Below are positions 42,905-51,143 of a stretch of DNA of 64,000 nt, piece by piece. Position numbers and translations under genes: made by a program. The notes below the pieces were generated by a model, which saw only the letters and a list, made by a program, of their open reading frames with translations, was not told where the DNA came from and made no database searches. Source of the DNA: SIG636 sp045592105 (lineage in GTDB: Bacteria; Bacillota; Clostridia; Oscillospirales; CAG-382). The stretch covers positions 1 to 64,000 of the forward strand of contig JAZNUB010000069.1 in NCBI GenBank assembly GCA_045592105.1. Reading direction: 5' to 3'. Numbering within the stretch: the first letter of the stretch is position 1; every line of letters starts with the position of its first letter.

Positions 42905-44125
42905 TTATACTTTCGCGTATTCTTTTATTATACCGATAATGATATTTACACAGCTTTCCATTTGCTCCGCGGTAGTATGCTCATAAGGCCCGTGGAAGGC
43001 AAAACCGCCAGTTCCCAGATTGGGGCAGGGAAGCCCCATAAAACTAAGCCTTGCACCATCCGTGCCGCCTCTTATGGGAACCTCCTTGGGCGTGATACCA
43101 AGGCTTTCCGTAACTCGCTTTGCCGTTTCAACTATGTGGAAGCAGGGAAGAATTTTTTCCTTCATATTCTTGTACTGCTCCTCTATTGCAAGCCTTGCCG
43201 TGTTCTCACCGTATTTTTCATTAATATGCTTTTCTATAAGCCTTAGGGTGTTAAGCTTTGCTTCAAATGCGGCGGTGCTGTGGTCGCGTACAATATAATA
43301 AAGGTGTGCAATTTCAACGTTGCCTTTGATATCACATAGATGATAAAAACCCTCGTAGCCCTCTGTTTTTTCAGGCGCCTCACAGGATGGAAGCATGGAG
43401 TTTATTTCCATGGCTACAAGCGATGCGTTTACCATAACGTTTTTTGCACTGCCCGGATGCACGTTTTTGCCGTTAATAGTCCATTCGGCTGAGGCTGCGT
43501 TGAAGTTTTCGTATTCAATTTCACCCGCCGCACCTCCATCAACGGTGTATGCAAAATCAGCACCGAAAAGCTTGGTATCAAAATGGTTTGCGCCCCTGCC
43601 TATCTCCTCGTCGGGCGTGAATGCAACGCTTATATTGCCGTGAGGTATGCTGTTTGTAACGATCTGCTCAAGGGCTGTCATTATATCTGCAATGCCCGCT
43701 TTATCATCGGCACCAAGCAAGGTTTCGCCGTTTGTTGTAATAAGCGTTTGCCCCTTTAGCGCTTTAAGATGAGGGAAATCCTTTGTTTTTAGCACTCTGC
43801 CGCTATCGCCAAGCACAACGTCTTCGCCGTTATAGCTTTCGTGTATGATGGGGGAACAGCCGTTGCCCTCAAAATCGGGTGCTGTGTCCAAATGTGCTAT
43901 AAAGCCTATGGAAGATGCTTTTTCATATCCTGCGGTAGAGGGCAAATGCGCATATACATAGCATTTTTCATCAACGTGGGCATCATTTAGCCCAAGCTCC
44001 TTCAGCTCCTTAACAAGTGCTTCTGCAAGTGCAAATTGCGCTTGTGTGCTGGGCACGGTTTCGCTTGAATCATTGCTTGCGGTGCCAAATTTTACATAGT
44101 TTAATAATCTTTCGTGTGCTTTCAT
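42905..44125 (-). CDS. pepT: Peptidase T (tripeptidase)
   Basis: The 406-residue M20 metallopeptidase removes the N-terminal residue of tripeptides. It shows GFIAHLDTAPDFEG (first zinc-ligand His and Asp, near 76), GADDKAGIADIMTALE, FTPDEEIGRGANHFD (catalytic and ligand Glu, near 172), GGTDGARLSFMGLPCPNLGTGG and FHGPYEHTTAEQM (ligand His). The ATG at 44125 has GGAGA upstream. It is the last gene of a murC-unknown-pepT unit. Confidence 0.95.
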   Translation of the reverse strand: MKAHERLLNYVKFGTASNDSSETVPSTQAQFALAEALVKELKELGLNDAHVDEKCYVYAHLPSTAGYEKASSIGFIAHLDTAPDFEGNGCSPIIHESYNGEDVVLGDSGRVLKTKDFPHLKALKGQTLITTNGETLLGADDKAGIADIMTALEQIVTNSIPHGNISVAFTPDEEIGRGANHFDTKLFGADFAYTVDGGAAGEIEYENFNAASAEWTINGKNVHPGSAKNVMVNASLVAMEINSMLPSCEAPEKTEGYEGFYHLCDIKGNVEIAHLYYIVRDHSTAAFEAKLNTLRLIEKHINEKYGENTARLAIEEQYKNMKEKILPCFHIVETAKRVTESLGITPKEVPIRGGTDGARLSFMGLPCPNLGTGGFAFHGPYEHTTAEQMESCVNIIIGIIKEYAKV

Positions 44126-44138
44126 TATCGTTCTCCGC

Positions 44139-44546
44139 TCAACGCTCGCAAAGCGTTGCTTTATTGGTGCTTTCAAAAGCCAAAAGCTCGTTCGCAAACC
44201 GTTCAAGGGCTTCTTTGCTGAAATCGTCATAGCGCGTAAAGGCTTCTGAAACGCTTTCGAAGCTGTAATCATAAAACTTGTATTTGAAAAATATACACGG
44301 CTTATCGTTATCGTGGTTATAATGAGCTGTTACAACGAAGGGAAAAGTAAGCTCTTTTGATCTTGCACGCACTTTCCATTTGCACTTGCGTTTTCCTTTG
44401 CTAAGTGCCATAAACATTTTTGCAAGGCGTTTTATACTGCGCTCCTTTAAGTAAACGCATATCTCGTGCGGGTATCGGCAGGACATATTAACGTAGATTC
44501 TGTCCTCAACCCTTTCAAACTGAACAAATTCAGCGTATCTAAGCAT
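44139..44546 (-). CDS. Hypothetical protein between murC and pepT
   Basis: The 135-residue protein was not recognised. It is rich in aromatic and basic residues (KGKRKCKWKVRARSKEL near 52, FFKYKFYDYSF near 91), has no signal peptide or membrane segment, and contains no zinc-finger pairs. Its ATG lies 2 bases after the murC stop and its stop is 13 bases before pepT, so it is almost certainly translated in that operon. Confidence 0.7.
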   Translation of the reverse strand: MLRYAEFVQFERVEDRIYVNMSCRYPHEICVYLKERSIKRLAKMFMALSKGKRKCKWKVRARSKELTFPFVVTAHYNHDNDKPCIFFKYKFYDYSFESVSEAFTRYDDFSKEALERFANELLAFESTNKATLCER

Positions 44547-44548
44547 GG

Positions 44549-45907
44549 CTAAAACAAAAACCGCTCTGCTTTGTCAATATCGCCCGCGCCCATAAACAGC
44601 ACAATGTCGCCATCCGTTGCGTTTTCCTTTATGTACTTAGCGATACCCTCGAAGCTGTCGATATACACCCCGTTTTCAACAGCGTTTGCCAAAGCCTCTG
44701 AGCTTACGCCGTATATATTGTCCTCTCTTGCAGAGAAAACATCGGCAAACACTTTAACGTCAGCACCGTCGAAAGCTGTAATGAAGCTATCAAAAAAGTC
44801 GTGCAGGCGTGAATACGTGTGTGGCTGAAAAACAGTAATAATGCGCTTTTTGCCAAGACTTTTGGCAGCAGCAAGCGTGGCTTTTATCTCGTCGGGATGA
44901 TGTGCATAGTCGTCATAAATAACCGCGCCGTTAAGAGCTCCCTTGTACTCAAAGCGTCTGCCAACGCCCATAAAGTCCTTAAGCCCCTTTAGTATGGCTT
45001 CATCAGGCACTTTGGAGATAAACGCCGCGGCAACAGCCGCAAGTGAGTTGGATATATTATGCTCACCCGGGATAGAAAGCTCAGCCCTAAACACCTCGCG
45101 CTTTTTAAATACAAGCGTGTAAGAGGGGAGCCCGTTTTCGATTTTTATATCCTTGGCGTAAAAATCTGCGTTTTCGTCTTTAATTGAGTATGTATAAGTC
45201 TTCTTGTTGCAGCCTGCCATACATTCCATTGCGTGCACGCTGTCTTTGTTTACTATAACACATCCGTTTTCTGCCGTGTTGCTTATAAAGGTTTTAAAGG
45301 ATTGCTCCATCCTTTCAAGATTGTGGAAAAAATCGGTGTGGTCCAGCTCTACGTTAAGAACAACGGAAACCGTAGGGTAGAACTGCAAAAAGCTGTCTTT
45401 ATACTCGCAAGCTTCGAAAACAAAGTTACCGTCGTGACCGGTGCGGAAGGTGGAGGATATGCTTGGCAATCTTGCCCCGATAAGTATTGTAGGGTCAAAG
45501 TCCTTAAAGGAAAGGAATATTTGAGAAAGTATGCCGCAGGTAGTAGATTTACCGTGTGTTCCTGCAACGGCAATAGAGTTTGGATATTCCTTTGCAATAG
45601 CCCCCAAAAGCTCTGCTCTGCTTATTGCGGGTATTCCCGCTTCGCGTATATAAACCATCTCAGGGTTATCCTCGCTAACAGCGGCGGTATAAACGGCTAT
45701 ATCGCATCCCGCGCAATTATCCTTGCGAGTTTCATAAAACACTTTAATACCTTCAGCTTCAAGGCTTTGGGTGGTATCGCTTTTCCTTCTGTCGTACCCC
45801 TTAACTTCTTTGCCGCTACGCTTTAATATAAGCGCTAAGGAGGACATACTTATACCGCCAATACCCACAAAGTAATAGCTGTTATAATTATTTATATCAA
45901 ACTGCAA
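44549..45907 (-). CDS. murC: UDP-N-acetylmuramate-L-alanine ligase
   Basis: The 452-residue Mur ligase adds L-Ala to UDP-MurNAc in peptidoglycan synthesis. It shows YFVGIGGISMSSLALIL at the N-terminus, the ATP loop VAGTHGKSTTCGILSQI (near 115), LNVELDHTDFF, EHNISNSLAAVAAA and VYDDYAHHPDEIKATL (near 330). The start is TTG with GAGGTG 9 bases upstream; no ATG in frame fits. It is divergent from spoVG. Confidence 0.96.
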   Translation of the reverse strand: MQFDINNYNSYYFVGIGGISMSSLALILKRSGKEVKGYDRRKSDTTQSLEAEGIKVFYETRKDNCAGCDIAVYTAAVSEDNPEMVYIREAGIPAISRAELLGAIAKEYPNSIAVAGTHGKSTTCGILSQIFLSFKDFDPTILIGARLPSISSTFRTGHDGNFVFEACEYKDSFLQFYPTVSVVLNVELDHTDFFHNLERMEQSFKTFISNTAENGCVIVNKDSVHAMECMAGCNKKTYTYSIKDENADFYAKDIKIENGLPSYTLVFKKREVFRAELSIPGEHNISNSLAAVAAAFISKVPDEAILKGLKDFMGVGRRFEYKGALNGAVIYDDYAHHPDEIKATLAAAKSLGKKRIITVFQPHTYSRLHDFFDSFITAFDGADVKVFADVFSAREDNIYGVSSEALANAVENGVYIDSFEGIAKYIKENATDGDIVLFMGAGDIDKAERFLF

Positions 45908-46022
45908 TTAAATTCACCTCTGCAAATAATCATAGATATTATATAATAACATATAATATGCAAAAATAAAAGAAAAATTTTTGGTTATACTTAATTTGTT
46001 ATAAAATTAAGGAGTAGATTAA

Positions 46023-46274
46023 ATGAAAATAACAGAAATAATCGTAAGAAAGCGTTTTTCGTCCGGTCCGTTATACGCGATAGTAACCGTTATTTTTGAC
46101 GGTGTGCTGGCGGTACACGATATCAAAGCTGCGAAAAGGCAAAGCGGAAAGCTTATTGCGGTTATGCCAACGCGCACGGACGCGTTTGGTAAAATCCGCG
46201 ACGTTGTGCACCCAACGGACGATGAGTTTAGAGAACAGTTGGAGAGGGAAATAGAAAAGAAGCTGTTTGCGTAG
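46023..46274 (+). CDS. spoVG: SpoVG-family regulator
   Basis: The 83-residue protein matches SpoVG: an N-terminal beta segment (KITEIIVRKR), VTVIFDGVLAVHDIKAAKR and MPTRTDAFGKIRDVVHPTDDEFR. SpoVG proteins bind nucleic acid and influence septation, sporulation and RNA processing. AAGGAG precedes the ATG. It is monocistronic with a bidirectional terminator. Confidence 0.93.
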   Translation: MKITEIIVRKRFSSGPLYAIVTVIFDGVLAVHDIKAAKRQSGKLIAVMPTRTDAFGKIRDVVHPTDDEFREQLEREIEKKLFA

Positions 46275-46306
46275 AGAATACTTATTAGTTAAACAGCATG
46301 TTTTAA

Positions 46307-46336
46307 AAAACAACCGTTTGTGGCGGTTGTTTTTTA
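46307..46336. terminator. Bidirectional terminator of spoVG and rubrerythrin
   Basis: AAAACAACCG (46307-46316) pairs with CGGTTGTTTT (46324-46333), with T runs on both strands. Confidence 0.85.
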
Positions 46337-46348
46337 ACTGGATACATT

Positions 46349-46870
46349 TTATTGGTATGAGTAAACTGTTCTGTTGTAGCCGCAAAGAGGGCATTGGTCG
46401 GGCGGTGTAGTACCCGTATGGGTGTGCCCGCAAACGCTGCATCTCCACACAACGTCCTCGCTTGCTTGATATCTGGTGTTGTCTTTTGTGTTGGACATAT
46501 ATCTGTTTATAATTCTGCTGTGCTCGCCCTCAACATTTCCTGTGGCGTTAAACATATCTGCAAGCTTTTCATAGCCTTCAAGCTCTGCTCTTGCGGCAAG
46601 CTGCGGGTAGGTGTATTTGTATTCTTTCTCTTCGCCGTCAAAGCTGTTTTTTAAGGCGTTTTCTTCTTCCTCGCCGTTCATTTCTCTGTACCAGTTCCTT
46701 GCGTGCGCGTATTCCTCGTCTGCCAATTGCTTGTATAAACGTGCAAGGTCGTGGTTGCCGTTGCTTTTGGCGTTGTCTGTTAATATCATATATCTAACGT
46801 GCCCTGATGATTCGTGCTCGAACGCTTTCATTAAGTTACCAAGGCTTTCGCTGTCTTTGTTATAATGCAT
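46349..46870 (-). CDS. Rubrerythrin-like protein
   Basis: The 173-residue protein has a ferritin-like diiron domain with carboxylate/His pairs (FEHESSGHVRYM, LADEEYAHARNWY, AELEGYEKLADMF, VEGEHSRIINRY) and a C-terminal rubredoxin-like iron site with CSVCGH and CPLCGY (residues about 143-165). Rubrerythrins reduce peroxide in anaerobes. AGGGGA precedes the ATG. It is preceded on the same strand by a GNAT gene. Confidence 0.92.
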   Translation of the reverse strand: MHYNKDSESLGNLMKAFEHESSGHVRYMILTDNAKSNGNHDLARLYKQLADEEYAHARNWYREMNGEEEENALKNSFDGEEKEYKYTYPQLAARAELEGYEKLADMFNATGNVEGEHSRIINRYMSNTKDNTRYQASEDVVWRCSVCGHTHTGTTPPDQCPLCGYNRTVYSYQ

Positions 46871-46916
46871 AAACTGTCCCCTTTCTTTTTCTATTGACAG
46901 TTTATGCTGTTAATCA

Positions 46917-47498
46917 TCATTTTGATAGGTTGAAATAATCTTCTGCTGTTATACCATAATAGCTGAAGCTTTTGTATTCCTCTTTAATAAGCAAAGCGTT
47001 TCGCAAAGTGCCCTCGTATTTCATGCCAATATCAAGGGCAAGCTTTTCGGAGGCGGTGTTGCCAACAAGTATTCTTGCTTCTATTCTGTTAAGCCCAAGC
47101 TTTTCAAACCCTGTATATAAAACCGCCCTTGCCGCTTCGCGCATATAGCCTTTTTTGCGGTGTAAGTGGGAAAGAACGTATCCAAGCTCGCCCTTGTTAT
47201 TTCTTGTGTCGATGTTTGCAAACCCACAGGTTCCAATAAGCTCATCATTTTCTTTTAACGCAACACCCCAATCCGTGCAGCGCCCTTTGCGGTATTCCTT
47301 TAGTAAATATTCTATATGTCCTTTTGTTTCGTCCAAATTAAGGTGCGGCGACCACATAAGGTATCTCGACACTTCTTCCTCGCGGGAGTAAGTGTACATA
47401 TCATATAAATCCTTTTCGGAAATTTTGCGCAGTACAAGCCTGTTTGTTTCAATGCGTGGCAAATCCGTAAATAGTTTGCGGTATTTTTTGTCGTCCAA
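46917..47498 (-). CDS. GNAT-family N-acetyltransferase (RimJ/RimL-like)
   Basis: The 193-residue protein shows ETNRLVLRKISEKDLYDMY at the N-terminus, IGTCGFANIDTRNNKGELGYVL, the acetyl-CoA loop HRKKGYMREAARAVLYTGF and IEARILVGNTASEKLALDIGM. This is the RimJ/RimL group, which acetylates ribosomal proteins or other amines; the target is unknown. The start is TTG with GAGGTG 7 bases upstream. An out-of-frame ATG nearby is not used. Confidence 0.88.
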   Translation of the reverse strand: MDDKKYRKLFTDLPRIETNRLVLRKISEKDLYDMYTYSREEEVSRYLMWSPHLNLDETKGHIEYLLKEYRKGRCTDWGVALKENDELIGTCGFANIDTRNNKGELGYVLSHLHRKKGYMREAARAVLYTGFEKLGLNRIEARILVGNTASEKLALDIGMKYEGTLRNALLIKEEYKSFSYYGITAEDYFNLSK

Positions 47499-47517
47499 AA
47501 CATCTCACCTCTTGATT

Positions 47518-47546
47518 AGTATAATACTAAGATTATCAAAATGCAA
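47518..47546 (-). promoter_or_regulatory. Promoter of the GNAT gene
   Basis: On the minus strand TTGCAT (47541-47546) and TATACT (47518-47523) are 17 bases apart. Confidence 0.6.
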
Positions 47547-47582
47547 CACAGTATCTTGTTATTAAATTTGAAAAAATCTTAT

Positions 47583-47611
47583 TGACATATACAAGATTAT
47601 GGTGTAAAATA
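47583..47611 (+). promoter_or_regulatory. Promoter of the anchored solute-binding-like gene
   Basis: TTGACA (47583-47588) and TAAAAT (47606-47611) are 17 bases apart. Confidence 0.8.
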
Positions 47612-47659
47612 CAGTAAGCGCGTTATTATGGCATTTAGTTTTGGAGGGGTGTCTTTCAC

Positions 47660-50008
47660 ATGAAAAAGAATAACAAATTAAAGAAAATCGTTATTATTGT
47701 TCTCATTGTTGCTTTGGTTGCAGGCGTTGTTGCCTTTGTGTTGGGCCGCAATGACGATGCTGATGAAATCACGCTTGTTGATATACCGATTATCACATAT
47801 TTCGGTGTTACAAACAGCTCTACAACACCTGAGGATATCATCGCTGTTGAAAGAGACCTTAATAATGTACTTATCACCGATGGCTATGCAGTGAAGCTGT
47901 TCCTCGCACCTGAGGAAAGGTATGAAACCATGATTTCTTCCGCAAAAACCATGATGGATGCGTACATGGAAAACAACAAAAAAACTTCAAGCGAGAAGCT
48001 TGGCTTTGAATATAAGTTTGATTATGCAACTTCTACCTTTGAGTTTAAGTGTGATGCAGATGCCAAAACGCCCGCTGTTGTTTATAATCAGGACACTATT
48101 ATAGAAATGCTTGATGACGGCAAGGAAATTTATCCTAACGTTCCTTCTATCGACGTAATGCTTGTTACTGATTATGACAATTATTTTGAAATGGCGCAAA
48201 ACGGTGAGTTTACAAGGCTTAACAGTTCTCTTACCGATATTGCAAAATCCTTGAAGCAATCCATCCCCAACGCTTTCTTTGAGGCATTAAAGCTTAACAA
48301 TAGCGGCGATATATACGGCGTTCCCAGCGTTCAGGTTGTTGGCGAATACGAGTTTATGGTTTACGATAAGGATCTGCTTACAAAATACAATGTTTCTAAA
48401 AACCAGCTTTTGTCTGTTGAAGATCTTGATTCCTACCTTAAAACAGTTGCCAATGATGCAGAGGTTGACGTTATTCCTTTGCTAAACGCTCCTCAGTCTT
48501 CTCCGTTGGAGCTTTCTGATGGCAAATCCATTGGTATAACCTTCAACGGCGCGCTTGACCTTCCTTTTAGAAATGACGATTATATGGCCTATTATGCAAC
48601 TATCGCTCGTTACCGTTCTCTCGGCTATATGGGCGAGGTTGGTGCAGATATCGAAAGCTCTGATTTTGCCGTTGCTTTCTTCTCCGGTACCGAAGATGAG
48701 GTAAAGGCTCTTGCTGAAAAGACAGGCAAGAACTTGGTATACAACAAGTTCTCTATGCCTTACGCTACCAGCACCGAAGTTGGTGCGGCTGTTTTCTGCA
48801 TCTGTGCTGAGAAGAAGTATTCTGTTAGCAAGTCTGATTTCGGTATAGACTTTGTTTGTAAGCTTAATGCGCCTAAGAGCCAAACGGATATTAAAAATAT
48901 TCTTCTTTACGGTGCTTTAGGTATAAATTACGCTATTTCCGAAACCGACGGCAACGTTGAATATGCAAACGGCAATACATACAGCATGGAGAACCTTTAT
49001 ACCGGTCATACTCTCCACGCGCATCACGCTGTTGATAAGGGCGTTAATGCTGAATGGATAGCAAGTGCTCAAGCTCATAATCTTGACCTTGTTGTATCCA
49101 AGCTTTCCGGCTTTAAGTTTGAAACCAACGTTTATTCCGTTGACGGTTTGAACGGTGAATCTTTTAGAATAGCTGGTCCCGATTATCTTGCAGTTATGGA
49201 TAACATCGTAAGCAGCATATATTCCGATTATATTAACGGTATATCCGGCGCTGTTGACCTTGATGATTTCAACGCTCGCGTTGATGACCTTATCCGTGCA
49301 GACATTGCTAACGAGGTTCAAAAACTGTTTGAGGCTTCCGAGGAAAAGAGGATGTCTGTAACTTTCGAAGAACAGATCCGTGCAGACGAAGCTTGGATGG
49401 CTACAAAAACCGAAGAAGCTGCAAGCTCCTCTTTGTTTGACCTTAAGGAAACCGTTAAGGCAGAGCTTACTGCTGAGCTTACCGTTATGTATAACAGCTT
49501 GGGCGTTACCGATGCTGAAGAAATAGCAACTCGTCTTAATAAGGACATTACTGATGAGCTTATTGAAGAACGCTTGAACAAGAATTATACAGAGCAGGAA
49601 ATCAAAGAAGCTGCAGAAGCTAAGCTTAACAGCTATATTGCGGGCGAGATTGCCGTTAAAATAGCTGAGTATAGAAGAACTGAGGCTTACGCTGCTACTG
49701 TAAACGCATATATTAACTCTGCTGAGTTTAATGCTATAGTTGCTGAACGCTTTGAAGACGAACGCGATGAAGCATACTTTGAAGTGTTGGACAGCGAAAT
49801 TGAAGACAAGCTTTTCACATTCAGCGAAGAGATAGTTACAAAGATAGACGCTGCAATTATTGAAGCTAACGCTAAGTTTATCGCTGATAATAAGGACAAG
49901 GTTTCCGAAAAAGAGCTTTCCGAGATTACTCTTTGCGCAGGCTTTAGCGAGCTTTTGGATAATATGCTTAGATCGCAGTATTACGACCTTAAGGGCGAAC
50001 CTAAATAA
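47660..50008 (+). CDS. Membrane-anchored solute-binding-like protein with long helical tail
   Basis: The 782-residue protein has one N-terminal membrane anchor (about 8-29) and no lipobox. Residues about 35-520 resemble an extracellular solute-binding domain of the carbohydrate (family 1) type: VMLVTDYDNYFEMAQNGEF, IYGVPSVQVVGEYEFMVYDKDLL, VYNKFSMPYATSTEVGAA. The last 250 residues are charged and helical (e.g. EEQIRADEAWMATKTEEAAS, LNKDITDELIEERLNKNY), probably coiled coil. No permease genes adjoin. It may be an envelope scaffold rather than a transporter part; the function is unknown. A good promoter and terminator make it monocistronic. Confidence 0.65.
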   Translation: MKKNNKLKKIVIIVLIVALVAGVVAFVLGRNDDADEITLVDIPIITYFGVTNSSTTPEDIIAVERDLNNVLITDGYAVKLFLAPEERYETMISSAKTMMDAYMENNKKTSSEKLGFEYKFDYATSTFEFKCDADAKTPAVVYNQDTIIEMLDDGKEIYPNVPSIDVMLVTDYDNYFEMAQNGEFTRLNSSLTDIAKSLKQSIPNAFFEALKLNNSGDIYGVPSVQVVGEYEFMVYDKDLLTKYNVSKNQLLSVEDLDSYLKTVANDAEVDVIPLLNAPQSSPLELSDGKSIGITFNGALDLPFRNDDYMAYYATIARYRSLGYMGEVGADIESSDFAVAFFSGTEDEVKALAEKTGKNLVYNKFSMPYATSTEVGAAVFCICAEKKYSVSKSDFGIDFVCKLNAPKSQTDIKNILLYGALGINYAISETDGNVEYANGNTYSMENLYTGHTLHAHHAVDKGVNAEWIASAQAHNLDLVVSKLSGFKFETNVYSVDGLNGESFRIAGPDYLAVMDNIVSSIYSDYINGISGAVDLDDFNARVDDLIRADIANEVQKLFEASEEKRMSVTFEEQIRADEAWMATKTEEAASSSLFDLKETVKAELTAELTVMYNSLGVTDAEEIATRLNKDITDELIEERLNKNYTEQEIKEAAEAKLNSYIAGEIAVKIAEYRRTEAYAATVNAYINSAEFNAIVAERFEDERDEAYFEVLDSEIEDKLFTFSEEIVTKIDAAIIEANAKFIADNKDKVSEKELSEITLCAGFSELLDNMLRSQYYDLKGEPK

Positions 50009-50024
50009 AGCTATTACTTGATAG

Positions 50025-50058
50025 AAGCGCAAGCTCTTAATACGGGCTTGCGCTTTTT
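50025..50058 (+). terminator. Terminator after the solute-binding-like gene
   Basis: AAGCGCAAGC (50025-50034) pairs with GCTTGCGCTT (50046-50055), followed by a T run. Confidence 0.85.
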
Positions 50059-50079
50059 ATAACAATTACGGAGGATTTT

Positions 50080-50979
50080 ATGTTTGCTGATGCTATTGAA
50101 AGGGTAGGAGAGTATACCCGCCCACTGATATATATATTTAGAAACTATGGCGAAACCGTTGTTACTCCGGGGTCTGCAACGATGTTTTTCGTGAACGAGG
50201 AGGGCTGTGCCGTTACTTGCAGGCACGTTGCGGAAACGATACTTGCATCCCATAATGTTAACAACAAATATGCACAGTTTAAAAAAGCCAAAGCCCAGCT
50301 TGTTAATGAAAAAAACAGAATGCAGATGCTAAAAAAGTTAGAGCTTGAGTATGGATATAAAAAAGGCGTTACGGTTAATATGAAATGCAACTTTAAAGGC
50401 TGTGTTTTTCCTGTTAAAGAGATTACTTGCCACATCCATAAGCATTATGACCTTGCAATAGTTCGCTTCAAGGGCTTTGAAAAGCGTATGTATAACGATT
50501 ATGCAATTTTTGCCGACAATGCTGATACCTTGCGTCCCGGTCAAAGCCTTTGCCGTGTTGGGTTCCCGTTTCCTGAGTTTACTAATTCAATTTATAACGG
50601 TATTACCGACGATATCGAGTGGGGCGACGTTTCTAATATAAATACCCCCCGTTTTCCGATAGACGGTATGGTTACACGGCACGTTGCAAAGGACGGAAAA
50701 ATTTGCGGCGTAGAGCTAAGCACCCCCGGGCTTAAAGGGCAAAGCGGTGGGCCTTTGTTCGATAAAAACGGTGTGGTTTACGGCATGCAGTACGAAACGC
50801 GCCATTTAAACTTAGGGTTTAGGTTTGATGAAAGCGGAACGCCGATAAAGGATGCAAACAAAAACGGTACCTCGCAAGCTTTTTTGCACGTTGGTCATTG
50901 CCTTAGCGCAGAGATAATTAAAGCGTTTTTAAAAGATAACGGTGTAAAGTTTTATACCGAAACGGGCGTTGTTGAATAA
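50080..50979 (+). CDS. Trypsin-fold serine protease without signal peptide
   Basis: The 299-residue protein has the catalytic triad of S1/HtrA-type proteases: His in AVTCRHVAETI (near 49), Asp in HYDLAIVRFKG (near 124) and Ser in LKGQSGGPLFDKNGVV (near 225). There is no PDZ domain, signal peptide or membrane segment, which is unusual because most relatives are secreted. A Lys-rich helical insert (about 65-100) separates His from Asp. The substrate is unknown. GGAGG precedes the ATG. Confidence 0.82.
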   Translation: MFADAIERVGEYTRPLIYIFRNYGETVVTPGSATMFFVNEEGCAVTCRHVAETILASHNVNNKYAQFKKAKAQLVNEKNRMQMLKKLELEYGYKKGVTVNMKCNFKGCVFPVKEITCHIHKHYDLAIVRFKGFEKRMYNDYAIFADNADTLRPGQSLCRVGFPFPEFTNSIYNGITDDIEWGDVSNINTPRFPIDGMVTRHVAKDGKICGVELSTPGLKGQSGGPLFDKNGVVYGMQYETRHLNLGFRFDESGTPIKDANKNGTSQAFLHVGHCLSAEIIKAFLKDNGVKFYTETGVVE

Positions 50980-51053
50980 TATGATAAAACTTTAAATTAG
51001 TATATAGTTTAACATCGGATGTAAATATTTTGTTATTTTACATAAAAATAGAG

Positions 51054-51082
51054 TTGACAATTATACGGTTTTATTATAAAAT
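51054..51082 (+). promoter_or_regulatory. Promoter of the amidase gene
   Basis: TTGACA (51054-51059) and TAAAAT (51077-51082) are 17 bases apart, the same form as at 47583 and 59533. Confidence 0.8.
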
Positions 51083-51143
51083 GCTATTAAGACAATGCAA
51101 AGCGTGTGCCTTTGCAAATTTATTTAACTAAGGAGAGAAGAAT

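Noticed and set aside
48917..50032. 371-codon open frame antisense to the solute-binding-like gene
   Set aside because: The plus-strand gene has a promoter, SD and terminator; the antisense frame has none.
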